DNA of 64,000 nucleotides, from assembly GCF_003217295.1 (NCBI RefSeq), contig NZ_QJTJ01000005.1, positions 124,001-188,000 on the forward strand, given 5' to 3'. The notes beneath the pieces were generated by a model. It was given only the letters and a program-made list of their open reading frames with translations, was not told the DNA's origin and did no database searches. A program made the translations under genes and the position numbers. Of this stretch, positions 56,547 to 64,000 are shown piece by piece. Each line of letters begins with the position of its first letter. Position 1 is the first letter of the stretch. The stretch comes from Ureibacillus chungkukjangi (GTDB taxonomy: Bacteria; Bacillota; Bacilli; Bacillales_A; Planococcaceae).

Positions 56547-56918
56547 TTCGAAAAATACTTTATCGACGTTATATTTAGCACGAAGGCTGTTAATCGCATA
56601 TGTTTCGTAAATTTCACGTTCCATTGCATCATCAATTTCATAAACTTCAATTTTATAAATTTCGTTTCGATGGTTTTTCATTGGTGAAACGGTATCTTCG
56701 AAGTGTTTTTTGATGCGTTGACGAATTTTACGAGCCTTGCCTACAAATAGTACTTCATTTGCTTTGTTATAGAATAGGAAAAATCCACCTTTGTCACGAG
56801 TGATTTTATGGAAATCAATAAAACCATGGTAAGGTGTAATCGGAACATCTCCATCCTTTAACACTTGTTCACGCTGATAGATGATAACATCTGGTTTTGG
56901 TAATTCAATTTTAATCAA
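56544..56918 (-). CDS. GIY-YIG nuclease family protein (YurQ-like)
   Basis: A 124-residue protein with a single GIY-YIG-like domain at ~40-115. The first motif is degenerate (GGFFLFYN in place of GIY) and the second is VLFVGKARKIRQRIKKHF, with the conserved Arg. A conserved Glu lies at EREIYETYAINS. It resembles YurQ of Bacillus and the catalytic part of UvrC-like proteins. Nuclease activity is likely but untested. The start is at an ATG after AAGGACG. Confidence 0.85.
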   Translation of the reverse strand: MIKIELPKPDVIIYQREQVLKDGDVPITPYHGFIDFHKITRDKGGFFLFYNKANEVLFVGKARKIRQRIKKHFEDTVSPMKNHRNEIYKIEVYEIDDAMEREIYETYAINSLRAKYNVDKVFFE

Positions 56919-57176
56919 AATAGTTCACGTCCTTATTATGAATAGATTTCCATGCTACCACAAATACCAATGAATTGCTATAAAGGAAACAATAATCAAT
57001 CGTTTTTACTCTCTATTTATTATTGACAACAAATAGAGCGGTTATAAATGAAAAATAGAGCTCCTACAGAAAGATGAGCAATCGACACTCAAAATTTTTT
57101 TGTAATGATTGTAATCTGGTTTTTCAGGGTAAGTAATTATTAAGGTAAACCTGGAGCTGGAAGGAATGAAGAAATT

Positions 57177-57320
57177 TTGAATACAAAATTAATCAGAACA
57201 ACAACCAAAGAAGTACTACAAAAGAAAATTGCTGAGGAAAAATCAAAAGGTGCCATGATTTTAAAACAGGGCTACGAAAAGTGGCATAGATTACCTTATT
57301 TTCTTCGAGTTGTGAGATAA
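57177..57320 (+). CDS. Possible small basic protein (47 aa)
   Basis: TTG start after AAGGA (11 bases) opens a 47-codon frame. The product begins MNTKLIRTTTKEVLQKKIAEE and ends GYEKWHRLPYFLRVVR; it is basic and helical. A stable hairpin follows at 57332-57357 (10-base stem), without a U tract. I do not recognise it. It lies in an otherwise gene-free 700-base gap, and the call is tentative. Confidence 0.35.
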   Translation: MNTKLIRTTTKEVLQKKIAEEKSKGAMILKQGYEKWHRLPYFLRVVR

Positions 57321-57331
57321 GGTAAAACGGT

Positions 57332-57358
57332 CGCGATTGTGTTTATATACGCAGTCGC
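57332..57358 (+). terminator. Stable hairpin after the 47-codon frame
   Basis: GCGATTGTGT / ACGCAGTCGC, ten pairs including two G-U, 6-base loop, then TTCACCATTCTTCTTC. It lacks a true U tract, so it may end or protect a transcript. Confidence 0.4.
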
Positions 57359-57613
57359 TTCACCATTCTTCTTCACTTGTATTAGTTATTTTTAATCATT
57401 TAGGGTACGCAGTATTGTGTATCCTATTTTTGTTATACATAAGGATTGTGATGTTCATATTCATATTAAAAAGTAATGTACTTAAAAGTATAGTTGGTTT
57501 AAATTGAGACAAGCTCTAATTGAAACTTCGTATTCCTGTTCAAAGTATCTCTCTTCTTTTTATGACTTCTCTACTCAAAAGAACCTCTAATGGACTTCAC
57601 TTTTATAAAATCG

Positions 57614-57964
57614 TTAATTTGATAATTTCCATGCCGGAATCAAAGAATGGAATTTAAAAATGAAGCTCATGAAAACGTGAATTATTGTATAAATAGCGAG
57701 TGTTATAAAGTAAGTTATAAGCCAGGTAAGAAGAGGTTCATCCAATAATAAGTAGAGCAATACCATTCCTACTGGGAAGGGTACTAGAATAATCAACCAC
57801 ATCGGGGCTCTTAGCGACTCGGTAATTGCGCCTAATGAGACTACAGAAATACCAATTATAAGTGCCAGAAAAACGGATAGGCCATTGCTGATTAGAAAGC
57901 TTCCAATGAAGTAAGATAGGGCAGTTAATAATATTGCCAAAAGAAAATCAAAATAATACCTCAT
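57614..57964 (-). CDS. Small polytopic membrane protein (116 aa)
   Basis: Not recognised. Four hydrophobic helices: FDFLLAILLTALSYFIGSFL, GLSVFLALIIGISVVSLGAI, PMWLIILVPFPVGMVLLYLL and WLITYFITLAIYTIIHVFMS. The ending is basic (KFHSLIPAWKLSN). AAAGGTGTG lies before ATG 57964; the frame open to 58012 has no site. Confidence 0.68.
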   Translation of the reverse strand: MRYYFDFLLAILLTALSYFIGSFLISNGLSVFLALIIGISVVSLGAITESLRAPMWLIILVPFPVGMVLLYLLLDEPLLTWLITYFITLAIYTIIHVFMSFIFKFHSLIPAWKLSN

Positions 57965-58184
57965 CTGTACACACCTTTCTATTAAATGTTTTTGCACTAT
58001 ATATTTTATCATTATATTGATTGTAATAGGTATATGATTTGTGAATTTTCAGTCATTACACTACTTTCTTTGTTTATAAAAAACGCGCTGAATATGTTCT
58101 TAGCATGTTTATAATCCAACTTCATCAGGTTAATATACTACTATTCAAAAATTATTAAGTTATAATAAATACGAGGTGAGAGAA

Positions 58185-58610
58185 ATGTTTGTTAGTGAAA
58201 AACAAATTGAGATTCGGTATGCAGAAACAGATCAGATGGGCGTAGTGTACCATTCGAATTACCTGGTGTGGATGGAGATTGGTCGAACACAGCTAGTGAA
58301 GGATGCTGGGTTTAACTATGCGGGGCTAGAGGAGCAAGGCTATATTTCACCAGTATTAGATTTGTCTATTCAATATAAAAAGGCCATGCGTTATGGGCAG
58401 GTGGCTACCGTGAAAACATGGGTAGAATCCCATACGAAATTAAAAACAGTTTACGGCTACGAAATTTTGCACGAGGATGGTTCCGTTGCAGCCACAGCAA
58501 CTTCATTACATACTTTAGTTAAAAAAGATAACTTCCGCCCATATCCATTAGGCAAAGTAGATCCGGAATGGGATGCAAAATATCTAGAAATCGCACACAA
58601 TAACGCATAA
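58185..58610 (+). CDS. Acyl-CoA thioesterase, hotdog fold (YneP/YbgC type)
   Basis: A 141-residue 4-hydroxybenzoyl-CoA thioesterase-type enzyme. The motif RYAETDQMGVVYHSNYLVWMEIGR is present around the catalytic Asp in ETDQMG. Hydrolyses acyl-CoA in the cytosol; chain preference unknown. GAGGTG lies 6 bases before ATG 58185. In B. subtilis yneP lies near citB, as this gene lies near acnA, which supports the assignment. Confidence 0.9.
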   Translation: MFVSEKQIEIRYAETDQMGVVYHSNYLVWMEIGRTQLVKDAGFNYAGLEEQGYISPVLDLSIQYKKAMRYGQVATVKTWVESHTKLKTVYGYEILHEDGSVAATATSLHTLVKKDNFRPYPLGKVDPEWDAKYLEIAHNNA

Positions 58611-58619
58611 AAATTTTTC

Positions 58620-58653
58620 GCAAGGCTAGCATTTATTGCTAGTCTTTTTTATA
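58620..58653 (+). terminator. Terminator of the thioesterase gene
   Basis: GGCTAGCA / TGCTAGTC stem with a TTTAT loop followed by six T. Confidence 0.88.
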
Positions 58654-58687
58654 TGTGTTGGTCGGCTAGTTTTCATACATTGAAGTC

Positions 58688-59060
58688 GATGAACTGCATC
58701 GCGAGAGCATATTCGCTTGTGGATGCATTTCATGAGGTGGATGAACTGCATGGTGAGAGCAAATTGGATTAAGGATGCACTTCATAAGGTGGATGAACTG
58801 CATCGCGAGAGCAAATTGGATTAAGGATGCACTTCATAAGGTGGATGAACTGCATAACGAGAGTAAATTCGATACGGGATGCACTTCATAACAAGAATGA
58901 ACTACATGGCGCATACAAATTCGCATCAAGATGCACTTCATAACAAAAATGAACTGTACCAAACGAGCAAATTCACACCAAGCTGCACTTCACAACATTA
59001 ATAAACGCCAGCCCCCAGAAAACTCACTCCAAAATCTACTTCATATCCAGAATGCACCCC
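58688..59060. repeat. Tandem 52-bp repeat array B
   Basis: Seven units begin GATGAACTGCAT or a variant at 58688, 58740, 58792, 58844, 58896, 58948 and 59000, each exactly 52 bases apart; an eighth is too decayed to fix. The 58792 and 58844 units and those around them are almost identical; the right end decays. Most units contain a hairpin: GATGCA, a C/C mismatch, TTCAT, loop AAGGTGG, ATGAA, TGCATC. A linker GCGAGAGCAAATTGGATTAA joins the hairpins. No ORF spans it. It lies between the thioesterase terminator and the helicase gene. Confidence 0.92.
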
Positions 59061-59225
59061 ATTCCACCAGCAATCTCCACGCTATTGCCGCCTCATAACG
59101 CCACGCCATTCCCCAAACAGTTTTAACAACTTTCAAACATTTCGTGTCAAGCTACCAAGACGGAAAGAATCTTGTTATAATTAAGTTTATCTGTAAAATT
59201 CGAATCGAAAGGGAGGGGTGTAGTC

Positions 59226-62200
59226 ATGGTGCAAAAAATGGAGACAATTGAGACGGTAAAATGCTTTATCGTCCTAACGAATACTGCTCGAGATGCCATT
59301 AAACAACACTTTCAGGATGAGCACTCCTTCTTTAAGCTACAAAACCCATTTGATATATATATAGAGAAGCAATCTGTCGAAGAGACTTCCTTATCCTTAA
59401 CCCTTTACTTTGATAACCAACGAAATGAAAAGCTTAAAAAGAAATTTGACGAGCGGGTTGTCATTATGGACTGCGCTTTTGACCTTAAGAACGGTTTAGT
59501 TGCTAAAAGCTTCCGAACACGAGGGAAAAACACACCTGTTGCAACCAATCGCCGCCAACGAATGAAGATTCGACTTGTGCCATCGCGCATCAATGGCCAT
59601 ACATATCCAAAAGAATTTATTTCGACAATTGCGGAATTACCAGTTGCAAAGGAACGTTTTGACTTTATCAACAAACGTATTTCCAGCTGGGAGGGGTATT
59701 TAAAGGTTCAATACAAAAATGCTTCGATTGATGATATTGATGCGACCTTTAGCTCGATCCAATATAGCTCCGACTATTCCAAGGTCACTTTACGCTGCAA
59801 CGGAATTGAAGAAAAGGAATGGAAGCAGTTAAAGGGTTTAAGTGCTTATGTTAAAGGCTTCCAGCGAGAAATTGGGGAGGTTGTTAAGGCTCATAAACAG
59901 GACCGAACAGTTGAAATTGAGCTAAATCCCAAAGTAGCAAAGCTTGCACGCTCTAATGACTTTGATTTCGCAACTGAACATATCACCTTTAGTAATGCTT
60001 CCACTAAATCACAGCTAAATCGTCTATTAAAGGGCTTTGAACGACTAAAAGAAGGCTTAGCGGCAAACCCGAATCTTGAAAATATTCTATTTGAGGATAC
60101 GCCAAAGATCAGTGAACGAAAAACTGATGTAGAGATTGAATTCCACAACAATTTAAATGAATATCAAAGGGCTGCGGTTGCTGGTGCTATTTCAGCAGAA
60201 GATCTTTATGTTATACAGGGTCCCCCTGGTACAGGGAAAACTACTGTAATTTCAGAGATTTGCTATCAAAATGCCAAAGCGGGACTCAAAACTTTAATTG
60301 CGTCTCAATCGAACTTGGCCGTTGATAATGCATTAAGCCGTTTATTGAACAATAAAGATATTCGAATTCTTCGTTATGGACGTACTGAGAGTATCGAAGA
60401 AGAGGGTAAAAAATTCATAGAGGAAAATGTTTCAGAGTACTGGAAAAAGCAGACCTATGAAGCAATCACAAAGGAAATCGAGGGGCATAAATCAAAGGAA
60501 CAGCAGTTAAAGGATGGAATCTCGAATGCTGAAACAGATATTGCTGACTTAAAAGAAATAGAAATTAAATTGCTAGAGGAAATCAAACTAAAAGAAGCTG
60601 CTAAGGAAAAATTAGCGGTCATCTCTGAAGAAATCACTCAGCTAAAAAAACAAATCATTCCACTAAAAAAAGAGCGTGAAAAAACGGAAGAAACGCTAGA
60701 AAAGCTTATAGAGTCACGCACTAAAATCTCTACACGAATTAATGAAATGAAGGAAAGCCTAAAAGCTATCGGTTCTGCTTCGACAATCGATGAACAGGTT
60801 CAAAAAGCAAAATCCAACATTCAAAAAAGTAATCGAATGCTGGAATATACTCAAGTAAAATCAGAGCTTGAAAAAATCGAAGCCCATTTAGAAGAAGCTA
60901 GAAAACAAAGTAAAAGCTTTGAAGACAGATCTAGCTCAATGGATTCAACAATTCAAGAGGTACAGGCCTTAAAAAAAGTACAAGATGTCGAGTCGTTTAT
61001 AGAGAAGCATGAAATTCGTAGGGGATATGTCTTAAATCGCCTATTTTCTGACATGGAGAAAATTCATGAGCAGCTACTTGGCTACAAATCACTGAATGAA
61101 ATATCAAGCCGCTTAGAAAAAGCCATTGATTTTAGCCAAACAACGCTCGCTATTCATGTACAAATGCCCGAGTTGCCGACAACTCATCATTATTCGCTCC
61201 AAGAGATTGATGAATTTTTAACAAAGTTAAGTCGTGCGTTTGCACAAAAGAAGATTAATAAAGACAATGGAGTACGTTCCATCCAAGGACTTTTCCTAAG
61301 AAAGCTTGCTATAAATCAAATCGCTCTTCGTTATCGTGCTTTAATCGATGAATCACTATTGGTATTCAACAAAATAAAAGAAGACATAGTGGATCAAATG
61401 ATGCAGCAGGGCGGAATTGATGAGGGCTCGATGCTTTCATTAAAAACGAAGGAAGAAAATCTACTAGCTAGAAAATCTCAATATAAGGCTCAGCTACAAG
61501 CATTTGATTTTACAAAACAAGAACTTGAGTCCATTCCATCTGCTGCTGAGATACAAACTGTGCGTGAAGTTCTGGAAAAAGAAATAATAGAGCTTGAGCA
61601 AAACAAAGAAAAAATCGATGGTCTTAAAACTCAACTGTCGAAAAAGCAAGAAGAGCTACAAAGTGTGCAAGAACAAATTACAAATGGTGAAGCAGTTTTA
61701 AAGGAGTATATCGCCCAATTAAAGGAATACAATGCAAAAGGTATTCAGCTTGAAAAAGAAAGTGAGCTACTAGAAAAAATCACTAAGCAAAATCCAGAGC
61801 TTGAATTGGAAAAAACCAAGGAAAAATCCGAAGAAACAAAGCAACAAGTCCAAAAATTGCATAAAAAAATCGAAATGCTGCCAGTAGCACAGAACATGCA
61901 GCTTCAATGGAAGGCACTGCTTGAACAGGCAACAGAGCATGACTTGGACGAGATTCGTAAGCTTTATGTAAAACATGCAAATGTTATTGGGACAACCTGT
62001 GTCGCTTCAGCAAATAAAGAGTTTATGGAGAACTATCCGATATTCGATGTGGTTATTATCGATGAGGTATCAAAAGCAACGCCTCCTGAGCTTTTACTAC
62101 CAATGCTTAAAGGAAAAAAAGTTGTACTTGTTGGGGACCATCATCAGCTTCCTCCATTAATAGGTGATGATACCTTCGAAGAAACACTGGAAACGGTTAT

Positions 62201-63011
62201 TAAGGAAAGCGATACCTTTGAGGAGAAACGCGAATTAGAAAAGCTTCTTGAGGAATCTCTATTTGAACGCTTATACAAAAATCTTCCAGCTTCTAATAAG
62301 AAAATGCTGGCGATTCAATACCGTATGCATGAAAACATCATGAAAACAATTTCCCCATTCTATGAATATGAAAATGATTCATTACAATGTGGTCTTCCTG
62401 ATTCAGATGCTTTACGCGATCACAAATTACAGAGTTCATTCATTAATCGAAATGAACACCTGCTATGGGTGGACATCCCGAACAAACAGGAATTCTTTGA
62501 GGAGCGCATGAAGGGTGGCTCTAGTTTACTAAATGAGTCCGAAATCAATGTTATTCGAAATATGTTACTTGATTTAAATGAGGCTACGGCAAAAGCTAAA
62601 GCTGAAGGACTAATCCTACAAGACGAATTAAAATCTGTTGGAGTGATTAGCTTCTATGCAGCACAGGTCAAACGCATTAACCGACTTATTGAACAGGAGC
62701 TAAGTCTGCCGCATCTACATATCCGAACTGGTTCAGTCGATAAATTCCAGGGGATGGAGATGGACGTGATATTGGTAAGCATGGTCCGGAATAATGACAA
62801 CAAACACGGGGATATTGGGTTTGCCAAGGATTATCGTCGCTTAAACGTTGCCTTATCTCGTGCAAGAGAATTATTGGTATTAATCGGTAGTACAGAAATG
62901 TTCGTCAACCGTCCGAAAAAAGAAGAAACTCGTAAAATGTATAAAACGTTGTTAAATACAGTGAAATCTCAAGAGGGTTATCGAAATACAATTGAAAGCT
63001 TTATTTCATAA
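59226..63011 (+). CDS. Large SF1 helicase with long coiled-coil insertion (1261 aa)
   Basis: A Upf1-like superfamily 1 helicase. Residues 1-305 form an N-terminal domain with no family I can name. A Q-motif (NEYQRAAV, ~311) and Walker A GPPGTGKTT (332-340) follow. A coiled-coil insertion occupies ~420-905 with long Lys/Glu heptads. Then come Walker B VVIIDEVSKA (~945), VGDHHQLPPL, QYRMHENIM, KFQGMEMDVILVS and the arginine motif NVALSRAR. All helicase motifs are intact. The insertion splits motifs I and II in a way reminiscent of SMC-like proteins. GGGAGGGG precedes the ATG. The gene is followed 9 bases later by a winged-helix-like protein. Confidence 0.88.
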   Translation: MVQKMETIETVKCFIVLTNTARDAIKQHFQDEHSFFKLQNPFDIYIEKQSVEETSLSLTLYFDNQRNEKLKKKFDERVVIMDCAFDLKNGLVAKSFRTRGKNTPVATNRRQRMKIRLVPSRINGHTYPKEFISTIAELPVAKERFDFINKRISSWEGYLKVQYKNASIDDIDATFSSIQYSSDYSKVTLRCNGIEEKEWKQLKGLSAYVKGFQREIGEVVKAHKQDRTVEIELNPKVAKLARSNDFDFATEHITFSNASTKSQLNRLLKGFERLKEGLAANPNLENILFEDTPKISERKTDVEIEFHNNLNEYQRAAVAGAISAEDLYVIQGPPGTGKTTVISEICYQNAKAGLKTLIASQSNLAVDNALSRLLNNKDIRILRYGRTESIEEEGKKFIEENVSEYWKKQTYEAITKEIEGHKSKEQQLKDGISNAETDIADLKEIEIKLLEEIKLKEAAKEKLAVISEEITQLKKQIIPLKKEREKTEETLEKLIESRTKISTRINEMKESLKAIGSASTIDEQVQKAKSNIQKSNRMLEYTQVKSELEKIEAHLEEARKQSKSFEDRSSSMDSTIQEVQALKKVQDVESFIEKHEIRRGYVLNRLFSDMEKIHEQLLGYKSLNEISSRLEKAIDFSQTTLAIHVQMPELPTTHHYSLQEIDEFLTKLSRAFAQKKINKDNGVRSIQGLFLRKLAINQIALRYRALIDESLLVFNKIKEDIVDQMMQQGGIDEGSMLSLKTKEENLLARKSQYKAQLQAFDFTKQELESIPSAAEIQTVREVLEKEIIELEQNKEKIDGLKTQLSKKQEELQSVQEQITNGEAVLKEYIAQLKEYNAKGIQLEKESELLEKITKQNPELELEKTKEKSEETKQQVQKLHKKIEMLPVAQNMQLQWKALLEQATEHDLDEIRKLYVKHANVIGTTCVASANKEFMENYPIFDVVIIDEVSKATPPELLLPMLKGKKVVLVGDHHQLPPLIGDDTFEETLETVIKESDTFEEKRELEKLLEESLFERLYKNLPASNKKMLAIQYRMHENIMKTISPFYEYENDSLQCGLPDSDALRDHKLQSSFINRNEHLLWVDIPNKQEFFEERMKGGSSLLNESEINVIRNMLLDLNEATAKAKAEGLILQDELKSVGVISFYAAQVKRINRLIEQELSLPHLHIRTGSVDKFQGMEMDVILVSMVRNNDNKHGDIGFAKDYRRLNVALSRARELLVLIGSTEMFVNRPKKEETRKMYKTLLNTVKSQEGYRNTIESFIS

Positions 63012-63020
63012 GGAGGAGCT

Positions 63021-63788
63021 ATGGAAATACAATCCTTGCAACAATCACTTGAGTCAGAGCTTACAAAAAATTCAAAAGCATCCATCCTCCAAGCTGACAC
63101 TTGGTGTGTTCCTGTTCATACTTTAAATGTTACGTATAAGCCCGTTGTTCGTACAAAAATGGATATTCTTATGAAGATGCTGTTTCTATCATTGAAGGAT
63201 ACTCAATTTGAAAGTGCCGAGCAAATCAGTGAAATTCTCCTTGTAGAGCAGCTTTTTGTAGAAGATTTATTATCTAAAATGCAAAAAACAGGATTGATTG
63301 CAAAAGTTGAATCCTTTTATCAGCTAACGGAGAAAGGGCAGAAGCAATTTGCCAATGGCGTCTTTGAAGAAGAACAGGATGAAACCGCAACGGAGCTTTT
63401 ATACAGCCCGACACATAATAGTTTTTTAAATGGCGATCTTGAGGAGGTGCTTGAATTTGAGGACTTTCCGGAGCAAATTTTCCGATATCAGATTCAGCAA
63501 AATGAGCCTACATTAGAAGATAAATTAGTGATTCAAGAGCTACAAGCCATCAATGAAGATAATGATGACACTGAGGAAAACAAGCTCTTCATCACTTCGA
63601 TTGATTCAGTCGAGGATGTTCAGGTAAATGACGTACCCTGTATCGAATTTTTGCTGTATGAGGTAGAGAAGGATTTGTTTACTTCACGTGTTTGGAATAC
63701 ATTATTGGATAAATGGGACGAGCAACTGGAGCAGCTCATTGGGGAAAATGAAAAATCAACCTGGCGTGATAAATTAGCTCAGAAATAG
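63021..63788 (+). CDS. Winged-helix-like partner of the helicase (255 aa)
   Basis: Not recognised as a named family. Residues ~50-110 have a winged-helix pattern (KMLFLSLKDTQFESAEQISEIL, VEDLLSKMQKTGLIAKVESFYQLTEKGQKQ). The rest is strongly acidic with Trp near the end (WNTLLDKWDEQ). AAGGAGGAG is 3-4 bases before the ATG, and only 9 bases separate it from the helicase, so they share an operon. It may recruit or regulate the helicase. No gene follows before the S-box. Confidence 0.7.
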   Translation: MEIQSLQQSLESELTKNSKASILQADTWCVPVHTLNVTYKPVVRTKMDILMKMLFLSLKDTQFESAEQISEILLVEQLFVEDLLSKMQKTGLIAKVESFYQLTEKGQKQFANGVFEEEQDETATELLYSPTHNSFLNGDLEEVLEFEDFPEQIFRYQIQQNEPTLEDKLVIQELQAINEDNDDTEENKLFITSIDSVEDVQVNDVPCIEFLLYEVEKDLFTSRVWNTLLDKWDEQLEQLIGENEKSTWRDKLAQK

Positions 63789-63886
63789 CAAGTGATTTCG
63801 ATTATATATTTTAAATTCAAATTAATAGAAATATCGAATATTGCAAATATTTATAATCCATGTTAGTATTAGTTTAATTTCATCTA

Positions 63887-63994
63887 TCTTATCAAGAGAA
63901 GCAGAGGGAAATGGCCCGATGAAGCTTCAGCAACCTCTAACATCGTTAGAAAGGTGCTAATTCCAGCAAGGCATATTTGTCTTGGGAGATAAGA
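63887..63994 (+). promoter_or_regulatory. SAM riboswitch (S-box) aptamer
   Basis: P1 pairs TCTTATC (63887-63893) with GATAAGA (63988-63994). Between them are the S-box core AGAGAAGCAGAGGGA, GGCCCGATGAAGCTTCAGCAACC and AAAGGTGCTAATTCCAGCAAG, in the expected order. The terminator and the controlled gene lie beyond the window; by family this is a methionine or SAM-related gene. Confidence 0.95.
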
Positions 63995-64000
63995 GTGCGC

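Noticed and set aside
58688-59060. CRISPR array
   Set aside because: Units are contiguous 52-bp copies with gradual divergence. There are no constant repeats separated by unrelated spacers, and no cas genes.

Overview
The window is about 64 kb of low-GC Firmicute chromosome. It carries spore-coat and YjcZ-type sporulation genes, an SLH-anchored exoenzyme, a T-box, an S-box, and Bacillus-style gene neighbourhoods (ccdA-ccdB-ccdC-yneK; acnA close to a YneP-type thioesterase). This points to an endospore-forming Bacillales, most like Lysinibacillus and its relatives in the Planococcaceae/Caryophanaceae. That placement is inferred from gene content and protein style, not from a search. No rRNA, tRNA, prophage, insertion sequence or CRISPR array was seen.

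Layout. 0-5 kb: 3' end of proS, czcD, serC, two tiny YjcZ-family genes and a broken NERD-domain gene. 5-12 kb: a DUF2339 membrane protein, an unusual SDR, a TelA-family protein, a CotD-like coat protein, a cupin and an alpha/beta hydrolase. 12-19 kb: a PadR-controlled cassette (padR, DUF2812, ABC ATPase, ABC permease) and a heterodimeric BmrCD-like exporter. 19-28 kb: rarD, the ccd cluster, three small proteins (DUF1659, DUF2922, YvrJ), SCO, a CBS protein, metI, mscL, a lytic transglycosylase and a GlsB/YeaQ protein. 28-39 kb: the branched-chain amino acid locus ilvD / T-box / ilvB-ilvN-ilvC-leuA / leuB-leuC-leuD. 39-47 kb: a 52-bp tandem array, an MFS transporter divergent from an XRE-TPR regulator, yfkAB, a long cytosolic beta-helix protein, a DUF2785 protein and a membrane-anchored hypothetical. 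47-59 kb: acnA with a CcpC-type operator, an SLH 5'-nucleotidase, small proteins, a YhdT/PanF pair, a GIY-YIG protein and a thioesterase. 59-64 kb: a second 52-bp array, a large SF1 helicase with a winged-helix-like partner, and an S-box aptamer at the window edge.

How the genes work together. The ilv-leu locus makes valine, isoleucine and leucine. Its signals are layered: a perfect cre match and a possible CodY site lie before the ilvD promoter, a T-box precedes ilvB, and a terminator-like hairpin lies between leuA and leuB. The acnA control region places an ATAA-N7-TTAT box at about -66 and a half site near -27, the arrangement known for B. subtilis citB. CcdA, CcdC and SCO belong to cytochrome c and cytochrome oxidase maturation.

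The least explained structures are the two intergenic arrays (39032-39420 and 58688-59060). They share a 52-bp period although their units differ, and the second encodes a repeated hairpin. Also notable are the 640-residue beta-helix protein with alternating coil types, the helicase/winged-helix pair, and a 35-codon gene with its own promoter and terminator near 28.0 kb. Several starts were placed at internal ATG, GTG or TTG codons because that is where the ribosome binding sites lie.
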